DNA of 60,579 nucleotides from Campylobacter gastrosuis (GCF_030249845.1 NZ_JANURM010000010.1:1-60579); one strand, 5' to 3'. Shown: positions 1 through 8,313, numbered from the stretch's first letter. The notes: generated from the sequence alone by a model not told the origin. A program made the numbers and translations.

Positions 1-2
1 AT

Positions 3-1175
3 TTGATTTGTAGTGCAAGTGATATTTGCGAAATGATAGGTTTTAAGGCCGTAAATAACATATTTAAAGATAAAGAGGAGTTTGAAAGCTATGTTAAAGA
101 GTGGCAAAAACGCTACACGATAATCGCACTAATTGATACGTATTCAGGAGTGGCTACATTTAGCGTAACAGACACCGAAAATAGCGTGGGTATCGCAAGA
201 GCGGTGGCTAAATATATCCTAAGATACGGCAAACCGCAAGTAATCAAAGGCGATAACGGCAAAGCCTTTAAGAGCGAATACATAAACAGCGTGATGAGTG
301 CCCTTGAAATCAGATATCAGGCAGTTAGGGCTTATAGCGGATGGCTTAAACCTTATGTAGAGCGAAATTTTAGGGCGTTACAGCATAACTTTACCGCAAA
401 TTTAGCCGGATTTATCGGTCATAACATCACGCAAAGACAAGCCATTGAGTTTTTTTACTCTAAAAAGGAAAGACGCCTTAAAAAGGGTTATAAAACCAAT
501 TTAAAAGAGCTTAAAAATTTAAAGCAAGTGCAAAAACTAATGGACCTTTACGCTGAGAAATTTTTAAACACGCGCTATTTGGAGCGTTTAGAAATGAGCG
601 TGGCGGAGGCTTATAATCAAAAAGCTAACGAAGCGGTGGCGATGGACGCACTAAGCCTAAGCGCAAGGCTTGGCAAAAGAGAGCTAAAACACGTAAATAA
701 AAAGGGTGTTAGCGTTGAGGGTATCTATTATCAAAGCGCAGCGCTATTTAATTATGAGCGTGTGTGGGTTAATAAAAATATAGATAATAACCACGAGTGC
801 TTTTTGTGGGATGATGATAATAAATTTATAGGCGTTGCGGTTGTGCTTGATGATAGCGTGGGCGAGAGCGTTGAGAATGCAAAAATGGCTCAAAAGATAT
901 TTAACAAACGCCTAAAAGAGACCAAAGAGGCTAAAACGATAGCTACAAACGAAGTCCGTGCTGGATTTATTGACTTTATAGAGAGCGTAAGCGTAAAAAT
1001 GGCTGATAAACCAGTGCTAAAAGGGGCAAATAATGAGAGTAAAATGCTAGAAATCGCCACTAAAACGGCTAAAAATTTGATGAAAAATGAGGCGTTAAGC
1101 GATGAGGCTTTAAAGGTGGCTGGGAGTGATGTAAAAAAGAATAAAAAGCATAAAAGCTGGGAGGAGTTTTGTTGA
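3..1175 (+). CDS. Mu-like DDE transposase (MuA family), 5' end outside window
   Basis: Catalyses cut-and-paste and replicative transposition of a Mu-like phage. The visible 390 codons carry an integrase core with the acid triad at residues D45 (in IALIDTYSG), D84 (in IKGDNGKAF) and E120 (in KPYVERNF); D84-E120 is a spacing of 35, as expected of DDE(35) enzymes. The C-terminal 250 residues match the charged beta-barrel and tail region of MuA. The open frame runs off the left edge and the TTG at position 3 is not a credible start, so the N-terminal DNA-binding domains lie upstream. It is followed by a repeat-containing gap and then a MuB-like ATPase, the usual Mu order. Confidence 0.88.
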   Translation: MICSASDICEMIGFKAVNNIFKDKEEFESYVKEWQKRYTIIALIDTYSGVATFSVTDTENSVGIARAVAKYILRYGKPQVIKGDNGKAFKSEYINSVMSALEIRYQAVRAYSGWLKPYVERNFRALQHNFTANLAGFIGHNITQRQAIEFFYSKKERRLKKGYKTNLKELKNLKQVQKLMDLYAEKFLNTRYLERLEMSVAEAYNQKANEAVAMDALSLSARLGKRELKHVNKKGVSVEGIYYQSAALFNYERVWVNKNIDNNHECFLWDDDNKFIGVAVVLDDSVGESVENAKMAQKIFNKRLKETKEAKTIATNEVRAGFIDFIESVSVKMADKPVLKGANNESKMLEIATKTAKNLMKNEALSDEALKVAGSDVKKNKKHKSWEEFC

Positions 1176-1456
1176 AAGATTTAAAAGCCCGGTATCTTTT
1201 AAACGTGCGGAGCTTAAATAATCAAAACGATTTATTTTTCGCTCCGCACGTTTAAAATATATCAATTTTTGAAAATCTGAGCTTCGCTCTTTAAAAACGT
1301 TTTTAAAGGTATTTTAAACGCCTTTAAGCAACGAAGTTCAGATTTTCAAAAATAAGCGGTATTTAGCTAAGCAGGGCGTAGGCTTAGCCGTTTTGGCTAG
1401 CCTAGACCTGCTTGGTTAAAGGTCGTTGCATTTTTAAATCTTTAAAAGGAAAAAAA
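1167..1456. repeat. Prophage intergenic repeat block 1
   Basis: Gap between transposase and MuB-like gene with no convincing ORF. It holds modules seen again elsewhere in the prophage: AAGATTTAAAAGCCCGGTAT (from 1167; reverse complement near 6945-6968, degenerate copy near 8648-8673) and a long inverted pair, CAATTTTTGAAAATCTG (from 1263) against CAGATTTTCAAAAAT (near 1338-1353). The pair could form a stem of about 15 bp around a 55-60 base loop. Similar pairs recur at 6820-6885 and 8438-8513. Confidence 0.7.
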
Positions 1457-2314
1457 GTGAAAGTAGAACAACTTCTCTCTGACTTCTTAGAGAGCAACAA
1501 AATCAGTGCCTCCGCCCTAGCTCGTGCGATAGGCGTAAGTGCGGCGGCGATTAGCCAGTTTAGGCAGGGTGTTTATAAGGGCGATTTAAAAACCCTTAGT
1601 CAAAAGGTAGAAAGCTACATTTTAAACTACCAAAGCAAAGATAAAAAGGCGACTAAAAAAGATGAATTCTTTTTATCAAAAGACGCAAAAATGGCAAATT
1701 TTATCATAAACGAAGCCATAAACGAGCGTGAGATAGCCCTGATTTATGGCACGGCTGGGAGCGGTAAAACGACTATTTTAAGGGAGTTTACCAGAAAAAA
1801 TCCAAACGCCGTTTTAATTGAAGCTACCTGCCACACCTCGGCAAAAGTTTTGCTTGATGAGCTTTGTGGGGCTCTTAAAATTGATGGCGTTAGCGGTGTG
1901 AATGCAAAATTAAAAGCCGCTGCGAAATTTCTAAAAGAGAATGACAAAATCATCTTAATTGATGAGGCTGAGCATTTACCGCTTAAAGCGTTAGAGGATT
2001 TAAGGCGGATTTATGATTTTTCAGGCACTAGTATGATTTTATGCGGGACTGAAATTTTACTTAACAACCTAATGGGTAAAAACAAAGAGCTAAGGCAACT
2101 CTACTCACGAATTTGTGGTAAGTGGGCTATGCAGGGGTTAAGTCAGGCTGAGTGCGATGAGTTTTTTACGGCTGGGATTTTTAGCTATACAAACGGCAAT
2201 TTTAGAAGCTCGGCTAAACTTTATAAAAAGGCGTTAAGGCTAGCGCAGCTTAATGACACCACGCTTGATGATGAGCTTATTTTAAACGCCACGCAAATGG
2301 TAATTTTAGGATAA
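1457..2314 (+). CDS. MuB-like AAA+ transposition target-DNA ATPase
   Basis: Non-specific DNA-binding ATPase expected to deliver target DNA to the transposase. I start it at GTG 1457 (285 aa) because AAAGGA sits 6 bases upstream and an N-terminal helix-turn-helix follows at once; the open frame extends back to 1412 without an RBS. Domains: XRE/lambda-repressor-like HTH at about residues 14-40 (SASALARAIGVSAAAISQF), then an AAA ATPase with Walker A GTAGSGKT at about 98-105 and Walker B IILIDEA at about 164-170. This HTH-AAA order is that of Mu B. It lies between the transposase and a small sigma-like gene, in the early operon. Confidence 0.88.
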   Translation: MKVEQLLSDFLESNKISASALARAIGVSAAAISQFRQGVYKGDLKTLSQKVESYILNYQSKDKKATKKDEFFLSKDAKMANFIINEAINEREIALIYGTAGSGKTTILREFTRKNPNAVLIEATCHTSAKVLLDELCGALKIDGVSGVNAKLKAAAKFLKENDKIILIDEAEHLPLKALEDLRRIYDFSGTSMILCGTEILLNNLMGKNKELRQLYSRICGKWAMQGLSQAECDEFFTAGIFSYTNGNFRSSAKLYKKALRLAQLNDTTLDDELILNATQMVILG

Positions 2315-2317
2315 ACG

Positions 2318-2521
2318 ATGATGACGCAGAGCGAAGTTGCAAGGGTGCTAGGTCTTAGCTTAGGCAGGGTCGCTCAAATTGAACGCCAAGCCTTAGCAAA
2401 GCTCTCACACCCTAAAAATAAGAAAAAATGGGAGCTAATAAAAGAGATAATGGCTGAGCTTTATGCAGAGAGTGCAAAAACACAAATAAAAGGAGTAATT
2501 AGCGATGATTTGTGGTCTTAA
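2318..2521 (+). CDS. Small sigma-region-4-like helix-turn-helix protein
   Basis: A 67-residue protein whose first half (SEVARVLGLSLGRVAQIERQ) reads like sigma-70 region 4, the -35-recognising helix-turn-helix. Regions 1-3 are absent, so it is not a complete sigma factor. It begins 3 bases after the MuB-like stop and is probably co-transcribed. Start could be ATG 2318 or 2321. Likely role is transcriptional control of the phage; the target is unknown. Confidence 0.6.
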   Translation: MMTQSEVARVLGLSLGRVAQIERQALAKLSHPKNKKKWELIKEIMAELYAESAKTQIKGVISDDLWS

Positions 2522-2612
2522 TGGATTTTATTCACGTAAATTTTACAGGGTGGAGGGGGATTTTATCCTGCTTAAAAACTCTAAAAAAGTTGTGGATGTG
2601 ATAAAAATTTAA
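2505..2612 (+). CDS. 35-residue prophage protein, unrecognised
   Basis: Small ORF starting MICGLNGFYSRKFYRVEGDF and ending in a basic tail. It overlaps the end of the sigma-like gene by 17 bases in another frame. AGGAG at 2491-2495 lies 9 bases before ATG 2505, a good ribosome binding site that argues for translation. No family recognised. Confidence 0.45.
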   Translation: MICGLNGFYSRKFYRVEGDFILLKNSKKVVDVIKI

Positions 2613-2894
2613 GCGTTTAACAAACCGCTTAGGCTTGTAATTGCGGACGCTTTTTGGCGATTTCGTGATTTTTTCGCTGCGGCAGACTTTATGTCTAGCC
2701 TTGCTTAAAATCACTTCAAAGCCCCAAAAATCGCCTCGCACTACTTCGCCTTGACGTAAAAAGTTGGCTAATGCCAATTTTTAAAAACCTGCTTAAATGC
2801 TTTTAAAGGCGGTTTAATTAAGTGCTTAGACGTCAAAAACACTTAAAGAGCGGCGGTGGGCTTAGCCCCTAAAAAACAAAAAAAAGGATAAAAA

Positions 2895-3215
2895 ATGACA
2901 CAAAAAGTAATAAATAGCGACATAGATGTTTTAATAGATGCCTTGCGTAGCTTAGGCGGAGGGGCTTTTTTAAGCGAAACTGCAAAAAACTTAAAAACAG
3001 CCATAAACTCGGTCGTATCTACTTCTAAACCAGCGAGTGTAACATTAAAGCTTACCATAAAGCCAGACCAACACGAAAGCGGTCAAATAGTAGTCTTTGG
3101 CCAAAACGGCCTAAATTTACCAAAAGAGCCAGTAAAAACGAGATTTTATGTCAGCAACGAGATGTTGCCTAGCAGAAATGCACCAGAACAACTGGTATTT
3201 GATTTTAAAAAGTAA
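2895..3215 (+). CDS. Hypothetical prophage protein (106 aa)
   Basis: Preceded by AAAGGATAAAAA, the same RBS style as the following genes. No membrane segment or motif recognised; the middle (SVTLKLTIKP) looks beta-rich and the end is short and basic. It sits 10 bases before the next gene, so the two are likely translated from one early message. Such small proteins are common between MuB and Gam in Mu-like phages of Campylobacter; function unknown. Confidence 0.65.
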   Translation: MTQKVINSDIDVLIDALRSLGGGAFLSETAKNLKTAINSVVSTSKPASVTLKLTIKPDQHESGQIVVFGQNGLNLPKEPVKTRFYVSNEMLPSRNAPEQLVFDFKK

Positions 3216-3225
3216 AGGATAAAAA

Positions 3226-3996
3226 ATGCAAAGAGAAATTAGTGAAACTTTAATACCAAGCGTAGAGCTTGACACTAAAAAAAGAGCCATTATAACGCAT
3301 AAAGATTATACGCTAAACGAGGGATTGCTTAACGAGCCACTAAGAAACAGCTATATCATAAAAGCACTTGATGTAGAGAGTTTTGTGGGGCTAGTTAATG
3401 AGTATAAAGAGCCAAACTCAAAGCTGTTTTTTAATGATAAAAACATAAAGTGCGTAGTAGATTTTGCCACCAAAGACAAGGCGGAATTTTGCGAAAAACG
3501 TATATTCTTAAATCTAGAATATACGCCATTTTATTATGATTTTGATAAGAATTTAAGCAAAAATTTAACACAAAGAGAGTTTGTGTTTTTACTTAAATCG
3601 TTGTTTATGTATATAACTGAAATAGACGGCAAAGAAAACGACAATATGGACGTTATAGAACTAGCACAAAACCTTCAAGCAGTAAAAAAATTTGATAGCG
3701 TCCAGAAAAATACAAGCTCAAAGATAAGCTTAGATGTTGAGATAAAATCCGGCACAAAAGCAAACTTAACCCTCCCAAACAAAATTACGTTTAGACTGCC
3801 TATTTACGAGGCGGATGTTAGCTTACTGGGTGAGTTTGAGGTAGAGCTGTTTGTGGATATTAAAAACGATAGCGAGTTTAGTATAAGTCTTGTATGCTAC
3901 ACAGCAGAAGTGGTAAAGCGTGGGGTTTTAAACAGGCTTGTTAAAAACATCCAAGAGCGTTGCGATGGTGTCAAAGCGTATAACGCAGATGTTTGA
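3226..3996 (+). CDS. Phage protein, possibly DUF2303/YfdQ-like
   Basis: 256 residues with no signal peptide or membrane segment. The C-terminal part, with LTLPNKITFRLPIYEAD followed by strand-like text (EVELFVDIKND, FSISLVCYTAEV), resembles the beta-rich end of DUF2303 proteins of phages and prophages, but this is from memory of the family pattern only. It is preceded by AAAGGATAAAAA. The internal GKENDNMDVIELAQNLQAVK stretch fits the helical centre of that family. Role unknown. Confidence 0.5.
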   Translation: MQREISETLIPSVELDTKKRAIITHKDYTLNEGLLNEPLRNSYIIKALDVESFVGLVNEYKEPNSKLFFNDKNIKCVVDFATKDKAEFCEKRIFLNLEYTPFYYDFDKNLSKNLTQREFVFLLKSLFMYITEIDGKENDNMDVIELAQNLQAVKKFDSVQKNTSSKISLDVEIKSGTKANLTLPNKITFRLPIYEADVSLLGEFEVELFVDIKNDSEFSISLVCYTAEVVKRGVLNRLVKNIQERCDGVKAYNADV

Positions 3997-4060
3997 TTAA
4001 TTTAGTCGGGGGCTAAAATTAGCCTCCGATAAAGTTAAATTTAAAGAAAGGAGAGAAACG

Positions 4061-4423
4061 ATGAGTAAAATGACTATGAGACTTGTCTATGTCGCTACGC
4101 CGTATAGCGGACTTAGAGGCGTAAGTGAGATAAATAGACCTTTTTTAGCCCGAAAAATCGCTAAAAATGCGTGCGAAATGGTAAAAAAAGCCGGATATAT
4201 GCCTATTAGCCCAGTGTTGGCTTTTAGCGAGATATTTGACGAGCAAAAAGATAGAGAGCATGCACTTAAAGCTGGGTTAGAGTTACTTAGCCACTGCTCT
4301 TATGCGTATTTTTATGACTTACACCCAGATAGTCATCTTAGCGAAGGTATGAAAAAAGAGCGAGAATACGCAAGAGAGCTTGGCATAACCGAGCTTGATT
4401 TAGACGGCGGATTTGGTTTTTAA
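4061..4423 (+). CDS. DUF4406-type nucleoside deoxyribosyltransferase-fold protein
   Basis: 120-residue protein beginning with the strand-loop LVYVATPYSG typical of the nucleoside 2-deoxyribosyltransferase fold, followed by helices with conserved acidic positions and the end motif SEGMKKEREYARELGI. DUF4406 proteins of this kind are frequent in phages and may act on nucleotides; no activity can be claimed. AAAGGAGAG lies directly upstream of ATG 4061. The start could also be one of two nearby downstream Met codons. Confidence 0.75.
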   Translation: MSKMTMRLVYVATPYSGLRGVSEINRPFLARKIAKNACEMVKKAGYMPISPVLAFSEIFDEQKDREHALKAGLELLSHCSYAYFYDLHPDSHLSEGMKKEREYARELGITELDLDGGFGF

Positions 4424-4424
4424 A

Positions 4425-4553
4425 ATGGCTGTGCGGATAGTTAAAAAATCAAAATCAAATTTAGCTATCTGTCTAAAATACGGCTATGTCTTAAAGGCAA
4501 GACATATCAAGAAAATTAATGTAGAAAGAGAGGTAAAAAATGCAAATAACTAG
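4425..4553 (+). CDS. Possible 42-residue basic prophage peptide
   Basis: ATG immediately after the stop of the DUF4406 gene opens a 42-codon frame (MAVRIVKKSKSNLAICLKYG...) that runs 14 bases into the Gam-like gene. There is no good RBS, so translation would depend on coupling to the gene before it. Lysine-rich, with no recognised family. Confidence 0.3.
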   Translation: MAVRIVKKSKSNLAICLKYGYVLKARHIKKINVEREVKNANN

Positions 4554-5025
4554 TTTTAGCGACGTTGATGTCGCTTTAAAAAGGCTTTGTGAGCTAAGCG
4601 TAGGGATTGAGAAGATCAATGGCGAGGTAACGCTTGAATGTAACCGCATAAAAGAGAGCAGAAAAAGCGAAGTTGAGCGTTTAGAGAGTGAAAAAAACTT
4701 CATAGAGCAGCAAATCACGCTATTTTGCGAGGATAATAAAGCTGAGTTTGCCGAGAAGCGAAGCAAGGAATTTACCTTTGGCGAGATCGGATACCGAATA
4801 AGCAAGAGTGTGAGCATACCAAGAGTAAAGGCTAAGCTTGAAAGCCTAATAAGCTCAATAAAAGCCTTTGGCTTAGCCAAAGAGTGCATAACCTACACAG
4901 AAGCACCAAATAAAGAGGCCTTAGCCGAGCTAAAAGATGAGGATTTAGTAAAGCTGGGGCTAAAAAGAGTAGTAAAAGATAATTTTAGAATTGTGCCAAA
5001 AATTGAGAGTTTAGAGATGAGCTAA
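4540..5025 (+). CDS. gam: Mu Gam-like host-nuclease inhibitor
   Basis: Binds DNA ends and shields them from RecBCD/AddAB-type exonucleases. The 161-residue protein has the Gam pattern: a long N-terminal coiled coil (residues about 10-65, CNRIKESRKSEVERLESEK) and a compact C-terminal part with FGEIGYRIS and VKLGLKRVVKDNFRIVP. The length is close to Mu Gam (about 170). RBS AGAGAGG is just upstream. It is followed by a stem-loop terminator, so it ends this early transcription unit. Confidence 0.85.
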   Translation: MQITSFSDVDVALKRLCELSVGIEKINGEVTLECNRIKESRKSEVERLESEKNFIEQQITLFCEDNKAEFAEKRSKEFTFGEIGYRISKSVSIPRVKAKLESLISSIKAFGLAKECITYTEAPNKEALAELKDEDLVKLGLKRVVKDNFRIVPKIESLEMS

Positions 5026-5033
5026 ACTTTAAC

Positions 5034-5057
5034 AAAAAGCCCTAAAAATGGGCTTTT
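5034..5057 (+). terminator. Rho-independent terminator after gam
   Basis: AAAAAGCCC, a 7-base loop, then GGGCTTTT: an 8-bp stem with flanking A and T runs, 8 bases past the gam stop. Confidence 0.75.
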
Positions 5058-5116
5058 GATTAAGGTTTTTAAAAGTGGTTTTTAGGTAGAATATCATAAC
5101 TTTTAAAGGGGAAAAA

Positions 5117-5347
5117 ATGGCAGAAAATCTTATCAAACAAACCTGCAAAGAGCTAGGGCTAACATATAAACAGCTAGGCGAGTTGATAGGGTATAGCGAG
5201 AGTGCTGTTAAAAGTGCTGCCGTAGGCAGCGTAAGCGAACCTATGAGCTTTGCCATTTCTCAATACTTTAAAATTCAAGAGCTAGAAGCAAAGCTTAGGG
5301 CTTGTGATAGCTTTAAACAAAATTTAAAAGATTTTTTAAACTCTTAA
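5117..5347 (+). CDS. Small HTH-like prophage protein
   Basis: 76 residues. The first 35 (CKELGLTYKQLGELIGYSES) look like the first two helices of a Cro/XRE-type DNA-binding domain, followed by a short coiled coil. AAAGGGG sits just before ATG 5117. It has its own unit after the gam terminator. Likely a regulator, but the HTH match is partial. Confidence 0.6.
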   Translation: MAENLIKQTCKELGLTYKQLGELIGYSESAVKSAAVGSVSEPMSFAISQYFKIQELEAKLRACDSFKQNLKDFLNS

Positions 5348-5482
5348 AAAGTCTAATTTCAACTTTTTTATACAAAATTCTACCAAAAAACAACTTTAAA
5401 CCTTGACTTTTAGTCTAAAATAGTCTATAATTTTATCATCAGAGTTGAATAACAACTTTGAAATAAAACAAAGGAGTATCAA

Positions 5483-5560
5483 ATGCTAAGGTTCTTGCAA
5501 GTTCTAGCGTTGGTGTTGCAAATCCTTTACTGGATTTTGCGAATTTTTGGGTGGATTTAG
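5483..5560 (+). CDS. 25-residue hydrophobic peptide
   Basis: ATG 5483 after AAAGGAG opens a 25-codon frame, MLRFLQVLALVLQILYWILR and on to a stop at 5560, almost entirely hydrophobic: one membrane helix. It ends 3 bases before a C9-A10-G10 tract. The RBS spacing is good. A second, longer open frame without an ATG covers the same DNA and reads through the tract to 5650. Possible toxin-like or holin-like peptide; no family recognised. Confidence 0.45.
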   Translation: MLRFLQVLALVLQILYWILRIFGWI

Positions 5561-5563
5561 CCA

Positions 5564-5592
5564 CCCCCCCCCAAAAAAAAAAGGGGGGGGGG
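5564..5592. repeat. C9-A10-G10 homopolymer palindrome
   Basis: Nine C, ten A and ten G in direct succession. C9 can pair with G9 around an A-rich loop, giving a very stable hairpin immediately after a 25-codon ORF, without a trailing T run. All three runs are prone to slippage. Confidence 0.9.
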
Positions 5593-5658
5593 CGTTAGAA
5601 AACCTTAGCTTTGATACCCTTAACTGGATTATATCAAATTTTAGTTAAAGGAGCTGGT

Positions 5659-5751
5659 ATGTATGAGGGGTTTTACCTTGACTTGCTTATGGTAGTAGTT
5701 TTTGTGGCGACTTTGGTCTTTATATATAAAACAAGAAAGGATAAAAAATGA
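5659..5751 (+). CDS. 30-residue single-pass membrane peptide
   Basis: ATG 5659 after AAAGGAG encodes a short protein with one transmembrane helix (YLDLLMVVVFVATLVFIY) and a KTRKDKK tail, the pattern of an N-out/C-in small membrane protein. Its stop overlaps the ATG of the Rha gene (ATGA), indicating translational coupling. No family recognised. Confidence 0.5.
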   Translation: MYEGFYLDLLMVVVFVATLVFIYKTRKDKK

Positions 5752-6383
5752 ACGAAATTATCGTTATAAATGGTCAGAGTGTAGAGTTTGAAGTGGCAGA
5801 TAGTGGAGTATTTGCCACTTCTTTGGATGTCGCAAATGTGTTTGAAAAACGACACGCTGATATTATAGCAAAAATAGCTGAATTGCCGGCTGATAGTTTT
5901 CGTGAGCGGAATTTTTCGCTCACGGAGCGAACCGCCAAATTTGGGGCTGTCGTGCGAAGTGAGCCGTATTATAAAATTTCACGTGATGGCTTTTCGCTTT
6001 TGGTTATGGGCTTTACTGGTGAAAAGGCTTACAGGTGGAAAATAGAGTTTATTGCCGCCTTTAATAAAATGGAGGCGATGATAAAAAATGGCAGCATAGC
6101 AAACGATAAATTTACCGAAGTCCTAGCCGCCCTAACCCAAAAATCAAGCGAAGCGGATGAGTTTAAAAGCAAATATTACGCTGCTATTGAGCGTGAAAAT
6201 ATGCTTTTAAGGCAAAATTTTCAGACGCAAGGCGATATGGTTAAAAAATCAAGTCGCCTAAATAAAAGCGAAAGGGACGAGATAGTAAGGCTATATAAAA
6301 GCGGACTATCTCAGGGTGAGATTTGCCGAAGGATGGATAGAAGCCGTGACGCTGTAAGAAATGCCATAAGGGGTGTGTTATGA
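5748..6383 (+). CDS. Rha-family phage regulatory protein
   Basis: Phage regulator of the Rha/antirepressor group. Residues 1-110 follow the pRha pattern: substrate-like strands, VFEKRHADIIAKI, then YYKISRDGFSLLVMGFTGEKAYRWKIEFI and AFNKMEAMI. The C-terminus (about 165-210) adds a resolvase-type helix-turn-helix (SERDEIVRLYKSGLSQGEIC, RSRDAVRNAI), so the protein probably binds DNA. It overlaps the genes before and after by 4 bases (ATGA each), marking a coupled unit. Known Rha proteins interfere with host or phage growth; the role here is not shown. Confidence 0.82.
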   Translation: MNEIIVINGQSVEFEVADSGVFATSLDVANVFEKRHADIIAKIAELPADSFRERNFSLTERTAKFGAVVRSEPYYKISRDGFSLLVMGFTGEKAYRWKIEFIAAFNKMEAMIKNGSIANDKFTEVLAALTQKSSEADEFKSKYYAAIERENMLLRQNFQTQGDMVKKSSRLNKSERDEIVRLYKSGLSQGEICRRMDRSRDAVRNAIRGVL

Positions 6384-6589
6384 AAGAGGTTAGTGTATTT
6401 TTCTTAGATGAGGTAGATAATGCCAAAGAGCTTTTACTTGGACTTAGCGTTTTACTTGCTGGGCTTGGTGGGATTTGTAAGGATGATGAGGGCAGAGCTG
6501 GACTGGCACAGGCTTTATATTTGCTTGATGATGTGTGCTTTGATATGGCTAAAAAATTGCAAGATACCGATACGCAAAATAATATTTAA
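6380..6589 (+). CDS. Small prophage protein (69 aa), unrecognised
   Basis: ATG overlaps the Rha stop (ATGA). The protein is helical and acidic, with a GLSVLLAGLGGI stretch and no clear DNA-binding motif. It is followed at once by a terminator. An overlapping frame at 6420-6602 is a shadow. Confidence 0.55.
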   Translation: MKEVSVFFLDEVDNAKELLLGLSVLLAGLGGICKDDEGRAGLAQALYLLDDVCFDMAKKLQDTDTQNNI

Positions 6590-6592
6590 AAT

Positions 6593-6613
6593 AAGGGCGT
6601 AAAAGCCCTTTTT
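6593..6613 (+). terminator. Rho-independent terminator
   Basis: AAGGGC, a 6-base loop, GCCCTT and a T run; 3 bases after the preceding stop codon. Confidence 0.75.
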
Positions 6614-6695
6614 AAAGTATCTTTACGGGTGTTTTAAAAAGGATTTAAGCCTAGATTAAATTCTAGATATCTTTTAAACGAAGTGGGGTTTGAAT

Positions 6696-6844
6696 AACAT
6701 TTACCCATCGCTCACATCGCTTTGCGATATGTTCACTAACTCGCTTGCGGACGTAAGCCCAGCAGTGGGCTTACTACTTTGTCCGCTCGCTCCCCTACGC
6801 CCTGCCCGTTTAAACTATACCAATTTTTGAAAATCTGTTTAAAA
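6696..6844. repeat. Prophage long repeat, copy A
   Basis: About 149 bases beginning AACATTTACCCATCGCTC, passing GCGGACGTAAGCCCAGCAGT and ending with CAATTTTTGAAAATCTGTTT. Near-identical copies start at 8314 and 8541. It has no coding potential that I trust. It is followed at 6862-6885 by the inverse CAGATTTTCAAAAATTGATA, so the copy ends in a large stem-loop. Confidence 0.88.
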
Positions 6845-6982
6845 CGCCGTTAATGTGCGAAGTCCAGATTTTCAAAAATTGATATATTTTTAATGCGTGA
6901 AGCGAAAAATTAGCCGTGTTGGCTATTTGAGCTTTACGCATTAAAAAGATACCGGGCTTTTAAATCTAAAAAAAGGCAAAAT

Positions 6983-7639
6983 ATGACCTCAAAACGTGCT
7001 AAACTCCTAGCTGAACTCTTTGGCGACTCTCGTGGCTTTTTATCACAGGCTAAGATTTTAAAATTTAGCCAAAAGCTCCACTTCATACCAGATGATGAGC
7101 TTATAAATTTTGCCATTTTTGTTGATAATTTCAGGGGTAATTTTATTAGCACCGATTTAGCCGTGCATAAAGCCGCCATTGCGTGGCAAAAAATGGCTTT
7201 TGAGCGTGTAAAAAATAGCGGTAAGAGCTTTTTTAAAGGCGTAAATGAGCTAATTGCGTTTTGTAAAGAGGCGTATCGTGGCGAGGGACTTTGTAGCTGT
7301 GAGAAAGGCAGCGGATTTTTACCTTTTGTCGTGATTGTAGTTGATGATGAGGGTAATTTAAGAAATAGCGCCGTGGTAAATGAAAGCGGTGTTTTTAAAC
7401 GCCTTGATAGCTCAGAGAGTGCTAAATTTTATAACTGGCTCTTTAATAACCAGCATAAAATCGGCGATATTAAACGCATTAGCCGTGATGAATGGGAGCA
7501 AAATGAGCTAAACGAAGCTAGGCTTTTACCGCCACCGCCAAAGAGTGAAAAACCTAGGGCGGATAAAAAAGCCATTGAAGCAATGATAGAAAAAAGCTAT
7601 AAAAGGATAAAAAATGACACCAAAACAAGAGATTTTTAG
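6983..7639 (+). CDS. Hypothetical prophage protein upstream of gemA
   Basis: 218 residues, no signal peptide, no known motif. The centre has two cysteines (GLCSCEKG) and a beta-like FVVIVVDDEGNL; the C-terminus carries a short polyproline (LLPPPPKSEKPR) and a lysine-rich end. The 3' end overlaps gemA by 26 bases, so they are co-expressed. Genes at this position in Mu-like phages vary and are usually uncharacterised. Confidence 0.65.
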   Translation: MTSKRAKLLAELFGDSRGFLSQAKILKFSQKLHFIPDDELINFAIFVDNFRGNFISTDLAVHKAAIAWQKMAFERVKNSGKSFFKGVNELIAFCKEAYRGEGLCSCEKGSGFLPFVVIVVDDEGNLRNSAVVNESGVFKRLDSSESAKFYNWLFNNQHKIGDIKRISRDEWEQNELNEARLLPPPPKSEKPRADKKAIEAMIEKSYKRIKNDTKTRDF

Positions 7640-8060
7640 AAAACAGCTTTTAACTAAAATTCACACGCACCACGCCTATAAAACTATCAAAGAAAACGAC
7701 GCTTGGGAGCAGTGGCTAGATGTCAGATTTAGCGTAAAAAGCTGTAAGGATTTAAGTATAAAAGAGCTTAGTTTGGTGCTTGATATTTTAAACAAAAGAG
7801 CTGATGACGGCGTGGATTTTAAGCAGGATTTTGCCGGGCGAAATCTCTTAAAAGATGACTTAATCACGCAAAAGCAGATAGAAAAAATCAAAGCCCTAGC
7901 AAACGCCCTAGGCTGGGATGATTTAAAGCTCATAAAATTTATAAACAGACAATGCAGGGTTATTTTGCTCTATTTAAGCTACATTTCAAAGCTAAGTAAA
8001 AAGCAAGGCACGAGCGTGATAACTGGACTAAATGCGGTGTTAAAACACAAAAAAGGTTAA
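7614..8060 (+). CDS. gemA: GemA (gp16)-like Mu regulatory protein
   Basis: Mu GemA modulates host gene expression and DNA topology. The 148-residue protein shows the DUF1018 pattern: an N-terminal KIHTHHAYKTIKENDAWEQW helix, then SCKDLSIKELSLVLDIL, and the C-terminal LITQKQIEKIKALANALGWD. Its ATG lies within the previous gene with AAAGGATAAAAA upstream. It is the last early gene before a 620-base repeat-filled gap. Confidence 0.82.
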   Translation: MTPKQEIFRKQLLTKIHTHHAYKTIKENDAWEQWLDVRFSVKSCKDLSIKELSLVLDILNKRADDGVDFKQDFAGRNLLKDDLITQKQIEKIKALANALGWDDLKLIKFINRQCRVILLYLSYISKLSKKQGTSVITGLNAVLKHKKG

Positions 8061-8313
8061 AACCTTAAAAGCCTGCTCGTATCGCCCGCTTATGCTTCGT
8101 TGCGGTCAAAAAATCAATACTCACGACCCACTCGGTCGCTCCGTTTGATTTTTCGCCCACGCCTAGCCTAAGCCTAACGCTACTTTGCGATTTACCGCTC
8201 TTTTTTTAGATTTAAAAATGCGATAGGCTTGTATTGCGGACGCTTTTTGGCGATTTCGTGATTTTTTTTAAAGATTTAAAAATGCGATAGATTTTAAGCG
8301 TGCAGGTCTAGGG

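Noticed and set aside
7..1175. Insertion-sequence transposase instead of Mu transposase
   Set aside because: Followed by MuB-like, Gam and GemA genes, and length and C-terminal region fit MuA.
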